From Apilactobacillus micheneri (GTDB lineage Bacteria; Bacillota; Bacilli; Lactobacillales; Lactobacillaceae), in assembly GCF_002993975.1 (NCBI RefSeq), contig NZ_POSO01000001.1:62001-126000 (forward strand): 64,000 bases of DNA. Direction: 5' to 3'. The notes under the pieces were generated by a model. The model was not told where the DNA came from and made no database searches. It was given only the letters and a program-made list of their open reading frames with translations. Positions 9,523-19,047 of the stretch are shown here, in pieces. The position numbers and the translations under genes are program-made. How positions within the stretch are numbered: position 1 is the first letter of the stretch; every line of letters begins with the position of its first letter.

Positions 9523-12500
9523 TTATTCCTTAGTGTTGGTATTTGTTTTATCAGACTTAGTGTTTTCTTGTTCTTCTTTTTCAGCCTTTTGTTTTTCAGC
9601 CAGCTTACTTAATGCATCAACATTAACAACTTCATCATCTTCACCATCTAAGTCACGAAGTTCAATTTCTTGGTTATCTGAATCAAGAACTTTCATATCA
9701 AGACCTAATGCTTGTAGTTCTTTAACTAAAACACGGAAAGATTCAGGAACACCTGGTTTAGGAATTGGTTCACCCTTAACAATTGCTTCATATGTTTTAA
9801 CACGTCCAACAACATCGTCAGATTTGTAAGTTAAAATTTCTTGCAATGTGTAGGCAGCTCCATATGCTTCAAGAGCCCAAACTTCCATTTCACCAAAACG
9901 TTGTCCACCAAATTGTGCTTTACCACCAAGTGGTTGTTGAGTAACAAGTGAGTAAGGTCCAATAGCACGAGCATGAATCTTATCATCAACCATGTGAGCA
10001 AGTTTCAAGTAGTGCATTACACCAACAGCAACACGTTTATCAAATGGTTCACCTGTACGTCCATCATAAACGATAGATTTACCATCTGATGCCATTCCAG
10101 CTTCTTTAACTGTACCCCAGATATCTTTATCACGAGCACCATCAAAGACAGGTGTACTTACATGAATACCAAGTTTTCTTGCAGCCATACCTAAATGAAG
10201 TTCAAGAACTTGACCAATATTCATACGAGAAGGAACACCCATTGGACTCAATAGAATATCAATTGGAGTACCATCTGGTAAGTAAGGCATATCTTCTTCA
10301 GGAATAACAATGGAAACAGTACCCTTGTTACCGTGACGACCAGACATTTTGTCCCCTACTTGAATCTTACGTTTTTGAGCAATATATACACGAACCATCT
10401 TGTTTACACCAGGAGATAGTTCATCACCATTTTTTCTAGTAAAGACTTTTACATCTTGGACGATACCGCCACCACCGTGAGGTACACGTAGAGATGTATC
10501 ACGAACTTCACGTGATTTTTCACCAAAGATTGCATGTAGTAATCTTTCTTCAGCTGATAATTCAGTAACACCCTTAGGAGTAACTTTACCAACTAAAATA
10601 TCACCATCATGAACTTCAGCACCAATACGAATAGTTCCTTCTTCATTAAGGTCTTTTAATGCATCTTCCCCAACGTTAGGAATTTCTCTAGTCATTTCTT
10701 CAGGTCCAAGTTTAGTATCTCTAGTTTCTGATTCGTATTCTTCAATATGAATAGAAGTATATACATCATCACGAACTAATCTTTCTGAAATACCAATAGC
10801 ATCTTCGAAGTTATAACCTTGCCAAGTCATAAATGCTACAACTGGGTTTTGTCCCAATGCTAATTCACCGTTTTCCATTGAAGGACCATCAGCTAAAATT
10901 TCATCAGCATCAACATGGTCATTAGCACGAACAATTGGACGTTGATTATAGTTCTTACCACCATTTGAACGTTGGAATTTCATTAGCTTGTAAGTATCTA
11001 ATGATCCATCGTCACGACGAACACGAACTTCGTCAGCGTCAACATATTCAACAGTTCCTGGATGTTTACAAATTAAAGCAACACCAGAATCATGAGCAGC
11101 TTTATATTCAATCCCAGTTCCAACTAATGGAGCATGTGGATTAACCAAAGGAACCGCTTGACGTTGCATATTAGCACCCATTAAAGCACGGTTAGAGTCA
11201 TCGTTTTCTAAGAAAGGAATACATGCAGTTGCAACAGAAACAACTTGTTTAGGAGAAACATCCATGTAATCAACATTTTCAATCTTAGTTTCAATATTCT
11301 TAGATTTGTATCTAGCCATAACAATGTCATTAGCAAATGAACCATCTTCATTTAATGGAGAGTTAGCTTGTGCTACAACAAAGTTATCTTCTTCATCAGC
11401 TGACAAGTAATCAATCTTATCAGTAACTTTATGATTATCCCATGAAACACGACGATATGGTGTTTCAATGAATCCGTATTTATTGATTTTAGCATAACTT
11501 GAAAGTGAACTGATTAAACCAATATTAGGACCTTCAGGAGTTTCAATTGGACAAATACGACCATAGTGAGTGTAATGAACATCACGAACTTCATATCCAG
11601 CACGATCTCTAGTTAAACCACCAGGTCCCAATGCTGATAAACGACGTTTATGAGTTAATTCACCTAATGGGTTAGTTTGATCCATAAATTGTGATAGTTG
11701 TGATGAACCAAAGAATTCTTTGATTGATGCAACAACTGGACGAATGTTAATTAATTGTTGTGGAGTAACGGTACTAGTATCTTGAATTGACATACGTTCG
11801 CGAACAACACGTTCCATTCTTGCTAAACCAATTCTAAATTGGTTTTGTAATAATTCACCAACTGAACGAATACGACGATTACCCAAGTGATCAATATCAT
11901 CTGGTTCACCAATTCCTTCTTGTAGATTGAAGAAGTAATTAATTGAAGAAATAATATCAGCAGGAGTAATGTGTTGGTAATCTAATGGAATATTATCGTT
12001 ACCAATAACATTAACAACATGATCTGGATCATTTTCAGATTGAACTTTAATAATTTGTACAGTCATTGGTTCAGGAACAACTGATTGTTCTGAAGGATTG
12101 AATGTATAAGCCTTAAAGTCATCATGATCTAGGTATGGTGCCAATGTCTTCATAACGTTTTTATCAACAACAGTACCTTTATTAGCAATAATTTCACCAG
12201 TATCAGGATCTGCCAATGTTTCAGCAAGAGTTAATCCTAGTAAACGGGTCTTCAAGCTTAACTTGTTGTTAGTCTTGTAACGACCTACTGGTGCCATATC
12301 ATAACGCTTATGATCAAAGAATCTAGTTGTTAGTAAACTACGTGAAGAATCTGCTGTCTTAGGTTCACCTGGACGTAGACGTTCATAAATATCCTTTAAT
12401 GATTCTTCAACACGTGAATCTTCAGTATCTTTATGAACATCTTTTTCCAAAGTAAGTGAAAGACTATCGTTACTACCTAAAATTTGAGTAATTTCATCAT

Positions 12501-13110
12501 CAGAACCAAAACCTAAAGCACGTACTAATTCAGTAATAGGTAACTTTCTAGTTCTGTCGATTCGTACATATGAAAGATTTTTAGCATCTGTTTCAAATTC
12601 CATCCATGCACCACGGTTAGGAATAACAGTTGTTCCATATGATAGACGACCATTTTTGGCTCTATCTTCATGGAAAAATACACCTGGTGAACGTACTAAT
12701 TGTGAAACAATAACACGTTCTGCACCATTAATGATGAATGTTCCTTGATCAGTCATAAGTGGGAAATCACCAAAGAATACATCTTGGGTTTTAATTTCAC
12801 CAGTTTCATGATTGGTCAATTTTAAAGTAATATGAAGCGGAGCAGAGTAATTTGCTTCGTGATCTCTCGCTTCATCAACAGTATACTTAGGTTCTAATAG
12901 TTGATAATCAACGAATTCTAATGAAAGTTTTCCTTGAAAATCATCGATTGGCATGATGCCGTTAAACATTTCACGCAAACCTTCATCTAAAAACCATTTG
13001 TATGAGTCAGTTTGAATTTCAATTAAATTAGGTAAATCAAGAACTTCCTTGATTTGAGAGTAACTTCTTCTAATACGGTGTTTACCATATTTAACTAAAT
13101 GTCCTGCCAA
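9523..13110 (-). CDS. rpoB: DNA-directed RNA polymerase subunit beta
   Basis: Second largest core subunit of RNA polymerase. The rifampicin-binding cluster reads [18 protein letters not shown] then [13 protein letters not shown], with wild-type residues at the common resistance positions. Other hallmarks are [20 protein letters not shown] and [18 protein letters not shown]. The C-terminus has a Glu/Lys/Asn-rich tail. The frame opens at a GTG (13119) that overlaps the ribosome binding site GGAGAGG. The TTG at 13108-13110, 8 bases after it, is therefore the better start, giving 1195 residues. First gene of rpoB-rpoC. Confidence 0.98.
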   Translation of the reverse strand: MAGHLVKYGKHRIRRSYSQIKEVLDLPNLIEIQTDSYKWFLDEGLREMFNGIMPIDDFQGKLSLEFVDYQLLEPKYTVDEARDHEANYSAPLHITLKLTNHETGEIKTQDVFFGDFPLMTDQGTFIINGAERVIVSQLVRSPGVFFHEDRAKNGRLSYGTTVIPNRGAWMEFETDAKNLSYVRIDRTRKLPITELVRALGFGSDDEITQILGSNDSLSLTLEKDVHKDTEDSRVEESLKDIYERLRPGEPKTADSSRSLLTTRFFDHKRYDMAPVGRYKTNNKLSLKTRLLGLTLAETLADPDTGEIIANKGTVVDKNVMKTLAPYLDHDDFKAYTFNPSEQSVVPEPMTVQIIKVQSENDPDHVVNVIGNDNIPLDYQHITPADIISSINYFFNLQEGIGEPDDIDHLGNRRIRSVGELLQNQFRIGLARMERVVRERMSIQDTSTVTPQQLINIRPVVASIKEFFGSSQLSQFMDQTNPLGELTHKRRLSALGPGGLTRDRAGYEVRDVHYTHYGRICPIETPEGPNIGLISSLSSYAKINKYGFIETPYRRVSWDNHKVTDKIDYLSADEEDNFVVAQANSPLNEDGSFANDIVMARYKSKNIETKIENVDYMDVSPKQVVSVATACIPFLENDDSNRALMGANMQRQAVPLVNPHAPLVGTGIEYKAAHDSGVALICKHPGTVEYVDADEVRVRRDDGSLDTYKLMKFQRSNGGKNYNQRPIVRANDHVDADEILADGPSMENGELALGQNPVVAFMTWQGYNFEDAIGISERLVRDDVYTSIHIEEYESETRDTKLGPEEMTREIPNVGEDALKDLNEEGTIRIGAEVHDGDILVGKVTPKGVTELSAEERLLHAIFGEKSREVRDTSLRVPHGGGGIVQDVKVFTRKNGDELSPGVNKMVRVYIAQKRKIQVGDKMSGRHGNKGTVSIVIPEEDMPYLPDGTPIDILLSPMGVPSRMNIGQVLELHLGMAARKLGIHVSTPVFDGARDKDIWGTVKEAGMASDGKSIVYDGRTGEPFDKRVAVGVMHYLKLAHMVDDKIHARAIGPYSLVTQQPLGGKAQFGGQRFGEMEVWALEAYGAAYTLQEILTYKSDDVVGRVKTYEAIVKGEPIPKPGVPESFRVLVKELQALGLDMKVLDSDNQEIELRDLDGEDDEVVNVDALSKLAEKQKAEKEEQENTKSDKTNTNTKE

Positions 13111-13199
13111 GTTCTTCACCTCTCCAAAATATTCTACGAAGGATTATATTACATTTTTATTACAATTAACTTTTTTGCCTATTTTTACTAAAAATGAGC

Positions 13200-13243
13200 A
13201 AAAAAAACCAAAATAAGTAAACTAAATAAACTTATTTTTGGTT
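13200..13243 (-). terminator. Terminator-like hairpin (possible attenuator) in the rpoB leader
   Basis: On the minus strand a 13-bp stem with one bulge (AACCAAAAATAAGT / ACTTATTTTGGTT) is followed by eight T residues. It lies about 65-110 nt downstream of the rpoBC promoter and about 90 nt before the rpoB start, so it can only act on rpoBC transcription itself. A palindrome AAGCATGCTT (13250-13259) and a more GC-rich segment just 5' of it might form an alternative fold. No ligand is evident. Confidence 0.55.
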
Positions 13244-13311
13244 AATTATAAGCATGCTTGACGGACAATAGATCGCCAGCACACATTTAACTTCGTAGTT
13301 ACATATTTAGT

Positions 13312-13340
13312 ATAATACACGTATCAAAAAATAAAGTCAA
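13312..13340 (-). promoter_or_regulatory. Promoter of rpoB-rpoC
   Basis: Minus-strand -35 TTGACT (13335-13340), 17-bp spacer, -10 TATTAT (13312-13317); near-consensus. It gives a leader of about 195 nt before rpoB and lies just after the clpC terminator. Confidence 0.85.
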
Positions 13341-13350
13341 TGATTATACA

Positions 13351-13377
13351 AAAAAGAGGAATAAAATTCCTCTTTTT
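13351..13377 (-). terminator. Intrinsic terminator after clpC
   Basis: Stem AAAAAGAGGAAT / ATTCCTCTTTTT (3-nt loop) lies 6 bases past the clpC stop codon. Confidence 0.9.
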
Positions 13378-13382
13378 AAATT

Positions 13383-15899
13383 CTATAATTTTACAGTTTC
13401 TTTTTTATTATTTTCTTTTTTAACAATATTAATTTGCCCTTTTGAAGCTCCAACACTCACATTGTCACCAGGTTTAATTTCACCAGATAACATTGCTTCT
13501 GAAAGTTTATCTTCAACTTCAGTTTGAATAGTTCTTCTAATAGGACGAGCACCAAATTCAGGATTAAATCCTTTTTCAGCGATTAAATCAACAGCACTAG
13601 GAGTTACCTTAATATTGATTCCTTGTTCTTTTACACGAACAAGTAAGTCATTAGCCATTAATTTAACAATTTGTTGAACTTGTTTCTTATTAAGTTCATG
13701 GAAAATAATAGTTTCATCAATACGATTTAAGAATTCAGGTTTAAAGAATCTTCTCATTTGACTCTTAATAGTAGCTGACATTTCTTTATATTGATTTGCT
13801 TCTTGATCTTCTGACTCTGCACCAAAACCTACTGTCTTCTTATCACGTAAAGTTGTGGCACCTAAGTTTGAAGTCATAATCAAAACTGTATTTCTAAAGT
13901 CAACACGACGACCTTTAGCATCAGTCAAGTATCCATCATCTAAGACTTGTAATAATAGATTAAATACATCTGGATGTGCTTTTTCAACTTCATCAAATAA
14001 AACGACTGAGTAAGGATGTCTTCTAACTTTTTCAGTTAGTTGGCCGCCTTCATCATAGCCAACATATCCAGGTGCTGAACCAACCATACGACTAGTAGAA
14101 GTTTTTTCCATATATTCAGACATATCAATTCTGATAATATCATCTTTTGATCCAAACATTTCTTCAGCTAAGTCCTTAGCTAATTCAGTTTTACCAACAC
14201 CAGTAGGTCCTAAGAAGATAAATGAACCAATTGGACGGTTTGGATTTTTCAATCCACTACGAGCTCTTCTAATAGCACGTGAAACTGCAGATACAGCCTC
14301 ATCTTGTCCAATAATCTTTTTGTGTAAAATATTTTCTAGGTTAACTAAGCGGTTAGCATCTGATTGCTTCATTTTAGTAACTGGAATTCCTGTCCATTCA
14401 GAAACAATTTGAGCAACATCTTCGCCAGTATCCTTTAGATTATAGTCACGATTTTGTTTAGCTTGAGCTTTTTTATCTTCTAGCTTAGATGCTTCAGCTT
14501 CAATTTCTAAACGAAGGCTTTGTTCTTGTTCACGAATCTTAACAGCCTCTTCAAATTTTTGACTTTCAATGGCTTCTTCCATTTTGTTCTTGTATTCATC
14601 TAATTTAGCTTCTTTTTCAGATAATTTATCTGAATCATCTAAGTTATTGATTCTAACCATTGCAGCAGATTCATCAATTAAGTCAATTGCCTTATCTGGC
14701 AAGAAACGGTCACTGATATATCTAGTTGATAAGTCAACAGCTTTATCAATAGCTTCATCCGTAATCTTGACTTGATGATGATCTTCATATTTAGGACGAA
14801 TACCTTGTAAAATTTGTTTGGTTTCTTCTTTAGTAGGTTCTGGAACATCAACTGTTTCAAAACGTCTTGCTAAAGCGCCATCTTTTTCAATGTGTTTTTG
14901 ATATTCATTTAAGGTTGTAGCACCAATAGTTTGAATTTCACCACGAGCTAATGCTGGTTTTAGAATGTTAGATGCATCAATAGCACCTTCAGCACCACCA
15001 GCGCCCATTAGTGTATGCAATTCATCAATAAATAGAATTACATGACCATCAGCTTTAATTTCTTGAATAATCTTCATTAAACGTTTTTCAAATTCTCCAC
15101 GATATTTAGTTCCAGCCACTAAAGTACCCATTTCAAGCATCATTAAACGTTTACCAGAAATATCTTCTGGAACTTCTTTTTTAACCATTTTACGAGCTAA
15201 TCCTTCAACAACAGCTGTTTTACCAACTCCTGCTTCACCTAGTAAAACGGGATTATTTTTAGTACGACGACTTAGAACTTGAACTACTCGTTTAATGACA
15301 CCATCACGACCAATAGTAGGATCAATTAAGCCATCACGAGCTTGTTGAGTTAAATCAGTAGCTAGCGAATCCAATGTAGGAGTTCCTGCTTTATTTTTAG
15401 ATTCTCTAGAACCAGGGAATGGGATGTGTTTAGTATTGTCATTGGCAGAAACACCCATTTTACGTAATAAAACTGTTTTTACATTTGGAACTGAAGTTTC
15501 ATTAGTCCCCAAGTTATTTAACAATCGATTAGATAAAATATCAGGTGTATCCAACAATGCTAATAGTAAATGTTCAGTTCCAATCTTGATAGAACCATAT
15601 CTTTTAGCTAATTGTCCAGAAAGTGTAAGTACACCTTGAGACTTAGGAGAATATGGTAAATAAGTGTTCTTATCAGGATCCTTAAAGTTTCCATAACCAA
15701 TTACAAGTTCAATTTCACCTTTGACGTCATCTTCAGAGACACCGCTTTGTTTTAATGCTGAATAAGCAATTCCATTTTTTTCAATTGTTAAAGCTAATAA
15801 TAAATGTTCAGTTCCAACAGCTTGGTGACCAAAAATTTTCGCTTGTTCTTGTGCTAAAATTAAAACGTTTTTTGCGCTTGGAGTAAAAATATTATCCAT
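13383..15899 (-). CDS. clpC: ATP-dependent Clp protease ATP-binding subunit ClpC
   Basis: AAA+ unfoldase that partners ClpP in protein quality control and heat tolerance. 838 residues. Two N-terminal Clp_N repeats (about 1-150) are followed by AAA module 1 with [13 protein letters not shown]-type coiled middle region comes next (about 415-470). AAA module 2 carries GPTGVGKTE, and a VGF loop (TVGFGAES) is the expected ClpP contact. ATG start at 15899 with GTGGGGC upstream. It follows ctsR by 16 bases and shares its CtsR-controlled promoter; the mcsA and mcsB genes found between ctsR and clpC in Bacillus are absent. Confidence 0.98.
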   Translation of the reverse strand: MDNIFTPSAKNVLILAQEQAKIFGHQAVGTEHLLLALTIEKNGIAYSALKQSGVSEDDVKGEIELVIGYGNFKDPDKNTYLPYSPKSQGVLTLSGQLAKRYGSIKIGTEHLLLALLDTPDILSNRLLNNLGTNETSVPNVKTVLLRKMGVSANDNTKHIPFPGSRESKNKAGTPTLDSLATDLTQQARDGLIDPTIGRDGVIKRVVQVLSRRTKNNPVLLGEAGVGKTAVVEGLARKMVKKEVPEDISGKRLMMLEMGTLVAGTKYRGEFEKRLMKIIQEIKADGHVILFIDELHTLMGAGGAEGAIDASNILKPALARGEIQTIGATTLNEYQKHIEKDGALARRFETVDVPEPTKEETKQILQGIRPKYEDHHQVKITDEAIDKAVDLSTRYISDRFLPDKAIDLIDESAAMVRINNLDDSDKLSEKEAKLDEYKNKMEEAIESQKFEEAVKIREQEQSLRLEIEAEASKLEDKKAQAKQNRDYNLKDTGEDVAQIVSEWTGIPVTKMKQSDANRLVNLENILHKKIIGQDEAVSAVSRAIRRARSGLKNPNRPIGSFIFLGPTGVGKTELAKDLAEEMFGSKDDIIRIDMSEYMEKTSTSRMVGSAPGYVGYDEGGQLTEKVRRHPYSVVLFDEVEKAHPDVFNLLLQVLDDGYLTDAKGRRVDFRNTVLIMTSNLGATTLRDKKTVGFGAESEDQEANQYKEMSATIKSQMRRFFKPEFLNRIDETIIFHELNKKQVQQIVKLMANDLLVRVKEQGINIKVTPSAVDLIAEKGFNPEFGARPIRRTIQTEVEDKLSEAMLSGEIKPGDNVSVGASKGQINIVKKENNKKETVKL

Positions 15900-15915
15900 A
15901 AAGTAGCCCCACTTT

Positions 15916-16383
15916 CTAGCTTTTGTATCTCAAATGATTCAATATTGAGACCATAATCTTAGCTCTAATTTCGTTTTCTAATTCTTTATTGCCAATGGAT
16001 AAAGTTTGCTTATCACTTGCAGCTGATAACAAGTCAGCTTCATTAACAGTAACTAATTCATTTGCTAACAATGTTCCAATCACTGCCTTACCTTCACGTT
16101 GAGATATTGAATCACCAATTGCATTAATCAGTGTATCCAAAATATCTAAATTATCAAGCAACTTAACCTTTTCAATTCTTATATATCCACCACCGCCACG
16201 TTTACTTTCAACAGTGTAACCATTTTGAATGGTAAATCTGGTTTTTATAACATAGTTAATTTGAGATGGAACTACATCAAAAAGGTTGGCAATATCAGAT
16301 CGACTAATTTCAACTTTTTCATCATTAGCCAATATTTTCTTTAAATACGCTTCAATAACATCAGACAGATTTTTACCTTGCAT
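15916..16383 (-). CDS. ctsR: Transcriptional repressor CtsR of class III heat-shock genes
   Basis: Winged-helix repressor that binds direct GTCAA repeats upstream of clp genes and releases DNA on heating. 155 residues. The winged helix is in the first 65 residues, ending in the glycine-rich wing KRGGGGYIRI, which is the known thermosensing element of the family. The C-terminal half is the dimerisation domain. It is first in the ctsR-clpC operon and has a CtsR box just upstream, so it represses itself. McsB is not encoded nearby, so inactivation is probably by temperature alone (inference). Confidence 0.97.
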   Translation of the reverse strand: MQGKNLSDVIEAYLKKILANDEKVEISRSDIANLFDVVPSQINYVIKTRFTIQNGYTVESKRGGGGYIRIEKVKLLDNLDILDTLINAIGDSISQREGKAVIGTLLANELVTVNEADLLSAASDKQTLSIGNKELENEIRAKIMVSILNHLRYKS

Positions 16384-16401
16384 ATAAATAACCGTCCCAT
16401 C

Positions 16402-16427
16402 TTTGACTAATATTGACTTTTATTATA
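16402..16427 (-). promoter_or_regulatory. CtsR operator and -10 element of ctsR-clpC
   Basis: On the minus strand, -10 TATAAT (16422-16427) is followed by AGTCAATATTAGTCAAA (16403-16419). This matches the CtsR consensus of two GTCAA units separated by five bases. The operator covers the expected transcription start, so bound CtsR would block initiation. I see no strong -35. Confidence 0.88.
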
Positions 16428-16472
16428 CGGAGTTATTCTACAAAATAAAAGTATTTTGAATTATTTATAGAC

Positions 16473-16545
16473 AAAAAATGAGAAAACAACTTTCCTACGC
16501 CATTACTTTCTTACAAAAGTAATTAATAGTCAAATCATTTTCTCA
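16473..16545 (-). terminator. Terminator of the tRNA cluster
   Basis: Outer stem TGAGAAAA / TTTTCTCA (16479-16486 with 16538-16545) encloses an inner hairpin (ATTACTTT / AAAGTAAT). On the minus strand it ends in six T residues. It lies about 15 nt past the last tRNA. Confidence 0.65.
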
Positions 16546-16559
16546 AAATAAAATTATTA

Positions 16560-16633
16560 TCGGGAAGACAGGATTCGAACCTGCGACCCCCTGGTCCCAA
16601 ACCAGGTGCTCTACCAAGCTGAGCTACTTCCCG
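16560..16633 (-). tRNA. tRNA-Pro (anticodon UGG)
   Basis: 74 nt with discriminator A; CCA not encoded. All four arms pair: acceptor CGGGAAG/CTTCCCG, anticodon stem CCTGG/CCAGG with loop TTTGGGA, T-stem GCAGG/CCTGT. Last gene of the eight-tRNA cluster. Confidence 0.96.
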
Positions 16634-16646
16634 AGGAAATAAAAAA

Positions 16647-16720
16647 TGCACCCAGTAGGACTCGAACCTACAACCTTCTGATTCGTAGTCAGACACTCTA
16701 TCCAGTTGCGCTATGGGTGC
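16647..16720 (-). tRNA. tRNA-Arg (anticodon ACG)
   Basis: 74 nt including discriminator A. Acceptor GCACCCA/TGGGTGC, anticodon loop CTACGAA. A34 is normally edited to inosine by TadA, so this tRNA reads CGU, CGC and CGA. Cluster position 7. Confidence 0.96.
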
Positions 16721-16743
16721 AAAATAAAATATATTCAGTTAAA

Positions 16744-16829
16744 TGCCGAGGACCGGGATCGAACCGGTACGGTTATTACTAACCGCAGGATTTTAAGTCC
16801 TGTGCGTCTGCCAATTCCGCCACCCCGGC
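16744..16829 (-). tRNA. tRNA-Leu (anticodon UAA)
   Basis: 86-nt class II tRNA with a long variable arm (CGGTTAGTAATAACCG), anticodon loop CTTAAAA, T-loop TTCGATC and discriminator A. Cluster position 6. Confidence 0.95.
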
Positions 16830-16849
16830 AGGCATATTACAATATAAAA

Positions 16850-16920
16850 AGCGGAAGACGAGATTCGAACTCGCGACCCCCACCATGCAAGGTGATGTTC
16901 TACCACTGAACTACTTCCGC
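16850..16920 (-). tRNA. tRNA-Gly-like gene with a 6-nt anticodon loop (GCC-type, probably defective)
   Basis: Acceptor GCGGAAG/CTTCCGC, D-arm, variable loop, T-arm and a U discriminator are those of bacterial tRNA-Gly(GCC). The cluster position also fits Gly (between Thr and Leu). The anticodon arm, however, is TCACC-TTGCAT-GGTGG: the stem pairs, but the loop has 6 bases instead of the usual 7 (normally TTGCCAA). The gene is 71 nt instead of 72. No 7-base loop can be made without breaking the stem. Either the gene is damaged or one base is missing from the assembly. Confidence 0.85.
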
Positions 16921-16923
16921 ATA

Positions 16924-16997
16924 TGCCGACTAGATGATTCGAACACCCGACCTCTTCATTACTAGTGAAGCGCTCTAGCCAACTGAGCTAAGTCGGC
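16924..16997 (-). tRNA. tRNA-Thr (anticodon AGU)
   Basis: 74 nt, acceptor GCCGACT/AGTCGGC, anticodon stem CTTCA/TGAAG with loop CTAGTAA, so position 34 is A. The T-stem GGGTG/CATCT uses two G-U pairs but is complete; discriminator A. Cluster position 4. Confidence 0.93.
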
Positions 16998-17015
16998 AAC
17001 ATATGCTATGCATAA

Positions 17016-17099
17016 TGCGGGCGAAGGGATTCGAACCCCCACTTCCATATAGAAACTAGAACCTAAATCTAGCGCGTCTGCCAATTCCGCCACGCCCGC
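17016..17099 (-). tRNA. tRNA-Leu (anticodon UAG)
   Basis: 84-nt class II tRNA: acceptor GCGGGCG/CGCCCGC, anticodon stem CTAGA/TCTAG with loop TTTAGGT, long variable arm, discriminator A. Cluster position 3. Confidence 0.94.
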
Positions 17100-17120
17100 A
17101 AGTTGCTTTTTTAATTGTAA

Positions 17121-17192
17121 TGAGCCGTGGCAGGTTCGAACTGCGACCCTCTGATTAAAAGTCAGATGCTCTACCGGCTGAGCTAACGGCTC
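17121..17192 (-). tRNA. tRNA-Lys (anticodon UUU) with an irregular T-arm
   Basis: Acceptor GAGCCGT/ACGGCTC and anticodon arm TCTGA-CTTTTAA-TCAGA are canonical Lys. The T-arm reads GCAG-TTCGAAC-CTGC followed by an extra C, so the T-stem has four pairs instead of five, and the gene is 72 nt instead of 73. If the preceding C is placed in the stem, it faces another C. It may be poorly functional, or there may be small sequence errors. Confidence 0.88.
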
Positions 17193-17194
17193 AA

Positions 17195-17267
17195 TGGAGG
17201 ATACAGGGCTCGAACCTGTGACCTCCTGCTTGTAAGGCAGATGCTCTCCCAACTGAGCTAATCCTCC
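17195..17267 (-). tRNA. tRNA-Val (anticodon UAC)
   Basis: 73 nt, fully canonical: acceptor GGAGGAT/ATCCTCC, anticodon loop CTTACAA, T-stem ACAGG/CCTGT, discriminator A. First gene of the cluster. Confidence 0.96.
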
Positions 17268-17310
17268 ATGAGGTCATTCCGATAAGTTATCTCAACAAGA
17301 CAACTATTTA

Positions 17311-17339
17311 ATAGTATCATTTGTTTTTTATAAAGTCAA
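17311..17339 (-). promoter_or_regulatory. Promoter of the tRNA cluster
   Basis: Minus-strand -35 TTGACT (17334-17339), 17-bp spacer, -10 TACTAT (17311-17316), about 40 nt upstream of tRNA-Val. Confidence 0.82.
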
Positions 17340-17443
17340 CAACTTTTTTAATAATTAATTAAATCGTTTATTTCAAAAAAACTCAACAAAAAATATTATA
17401 TCTAACATACGATGAATTGTCTACCCTTAATTTTAAATTTTAT

Positions 17444-17472
17444 AAAAAAAGAGCAATCAATGATTGCTCTTT
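17444..17472 (-). terminator. Intrinsic terminator after serS
   Basis: Stem AAAGAGCAATCA / TGATTGCTCTTT followed by a T-run on the minus strand, just past the serS stop codon. Confidence 0.9.
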
Positions 17473-17485
17473 AAATATTATTAAA

Positions 17486-18769
17486 CTAGTTTTCTTTACT
17501 AATTTTCTTCATTCCATGCATATATGGTTGTAATACTTCTGGAATATCAACAGTACCATCTTCATTTTGATAATTTTCTAAAATGGCTGCAACTGTTCTT
17601 CCAACTGCAAGTCCAGAACCATTTAATGTATGAACATATTGTAATTTACCATTTTCATCACGGTATTGGATATGTGCTCTTCTAGCTTGGAAATCAGTGG
17701 TATTTGAACAACTTGAAATTTCACGATAACGACCTTGAGCAGGCATCCAAACTTCAAGATCATGAGTCATTGCAGCAGTAAAACTCATATCACTAGTAGT
17801 TAAAGTAATAACATGGTATGGAATCTTCAACAATTTAAGTAGTGATTCCGCATGTTCAGTAATACTTTCTAATGCATCCCATGAATCTTCAGGCTTAGTA
17901 AATTGTACCATTTCAACCTTGTTAAATTGGTGTAAACGAATCAAACCACGAGTATCACGACCAGCACTACCTGCTTCTGATCTAAATGCAGGTGTTAAAG
18001 CAGTAAATTTAACTGGTAATTTTTCAGTTGGAATAACATCATCACGATAATAATTAACCAGTGGAACTTCAGCAGTTGGAATCATAGTTAAATCACTATC
18101 AGCAATCTCAAAACCGGCCTTATTTTCTAAGAATTTAGGAAATTGACCTGTTCCATACATTGAAGCTGAATTTACCATGTATGGTGGTAAAACTTCAGTA
18201 TAACCTGCTTTATCGTTTTGATCTAAATAAAAGTTATATACGGCACGTTCTAGTTTAGCACCTGCCCCCATGTAATATACAAAACGACTACCAGCAACTT
18301 TAGCACTAGCATCAAAGTTTAAAATTCCTAGCTTTTCGCCAATATCCCAATGATGTTTTGGTTCAAATTTAAAATTACGTGGTTTACCAATCTTACGTAA
18401 TTCTACGGCACCTTCTTCAGTTAAGCTTTCAGGAACCCCATCTGCTGGAATATTTGGTAAATGCGCAGCTAAATCATGTTGATCTTTTTCAGTTTTTTCT
18501 AGATCGGCATCTAATTGTTTAATATCAGCACCGACTTGCTTCATTTCATTAATAGCATCTGTTGCATCTTCTTTATTACGTTTTGCTTCGGCAATTTTCT
18601 TAGATGCTTTGTTCTTATTAGCCTTTAAAGTTTCACTCTTAAGAATTAATTCACGGCGTTTTTCATCATATCCAATTAATTCATCAATAGTTTCAGCTTT
18701 AATCCCTCTAGTTGCTAATTTATCCTTAATAAAATCAGGATTTTGTCTAATCATTTTCATGTCTAACAT
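17486..18769 (-). CDS. serS: Serine--tRNA ligase
   Basis: Class II synthetase that charges tRNA-Ser (and tRNA-Sec in other organisms). 427 residues. The N-terminal antiparallel coiled coil (about 25-100, rich in Lys, Glu, Asp and Ala) grips the long variable arm of tRNA-Ser. Class II motif 2 is visible as [20 protein letters not shown] and HQFNKVEM, and motif 3 as [14 protein letters not shown] start with a GGAGG site. It is controlled by the T-box leader upstream, so expression should rise when uncharged tRNA-Ser accumulates. Confidence 0.98.
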   Translation of the reverse strand: MLDMKMIRQNPDFIKDKLATRGIKAETIDELIGYDEKRRELILKSETLKANKNKASKKIAEAKRNKEDATDAINEMKQVGADIKQLDADLEKTEKDQHDLAAHLPNIPADGVPESLTEEGAVELRKIGKPRNFKFEPKHHWDIGEKLGILNFDASAKVAGSRFVYYMGAGAKLERAVYNFYLDQNDKAGYTEVLPPYMVNSASMYGTGQFPKFLENKAGFEIADSDLTMIPTAEVPLVNYYRDDVIPTEKLPVKFTALTPAFRSEAGSAGRDTRGLIRLHQFNKVEMVQFTKPEDSWDALESITEHAESLLKLLKIPYHVITLTTSDMSFTAAMTHDLEVWMPAQGRYREISSCSNTTDFQARRAHIQYRDENGKLQYVHTLNGSGLAVGRTVAAILENYQNEDGTVDIPEVLQPYMHGMKKISKEN

Positions 18770-18796
18770 AAGTAATACCTCCTAGTAATAGATAAT

Positions 18797-19013
18797 AAAA
18801 AAGAAGGCCTCATCCAATTGGGACGAAGGCCTTCTTTTCGCGGTACCACCCAAGTTCTTAGTCATAACTAAACACTCGTATCGTGATAACGGTCACTTAC
18901 CGTGTAGCATTACCTACCCGCTTTTCGTATGCCGGAAATTTCGACTTGTGATTTTCACCAACCATCACATCTCTTGATGTCTACTAATAAACATACATCG
19001 CGTTTACATCTAT
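18797..19013 (-). promoter_or_regulatory. T-box leader (Ser) with terminator, upstream of serS
   Basis: The conserved T-box sequence GGGTGGTACCGCG (18839-18851) is followed directly by a strong terminator hairpin (AAGAAGGCCT... / ...AGGCCTTCTT with U-run, 18797-18838). Upstream are stem I features, including GATGGTTGGTG. Known mechanism: uncharged tRNA pairs its anticodon with a specifier codon and its NCCA end with the T-box bulge, preventing termination. A UCC triplet (18934-18936) is a candidate Ser specifier, but I have not folded stem I, so that assignment is weak. Confidence 0.93.
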
Positions 19014-19018
19014 AAATA

Positions 19019-19047
19019 ATAATATTACATCTATTTTAGATAATCAA
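19019..19047 (-). promoter_or_regulatory. Promoter of the serS T-box transcript
   Basis: Minus-strand -35 TTGATT (19042-19047), 17-bp spacer, -10 TATTAT (19019-19024). It sits directly after the stop codon of the upstream kinase gene. Confidence 0.75.

Noticed and set aside
9533-11144. Plus-strand frames inside rpoB
   Set aside because: Antisense shadows of a conserved coding frame, with no ribosome site and low-complexity composition.
16706-17252. Open reading frames across the tRNA cluster (67 and 96 residues)
   Set aside because: They are translations of tRNA genes on the same or opposite strand; the GxVTRTRTxxxSP-like repeats are known tRNA artefacts.
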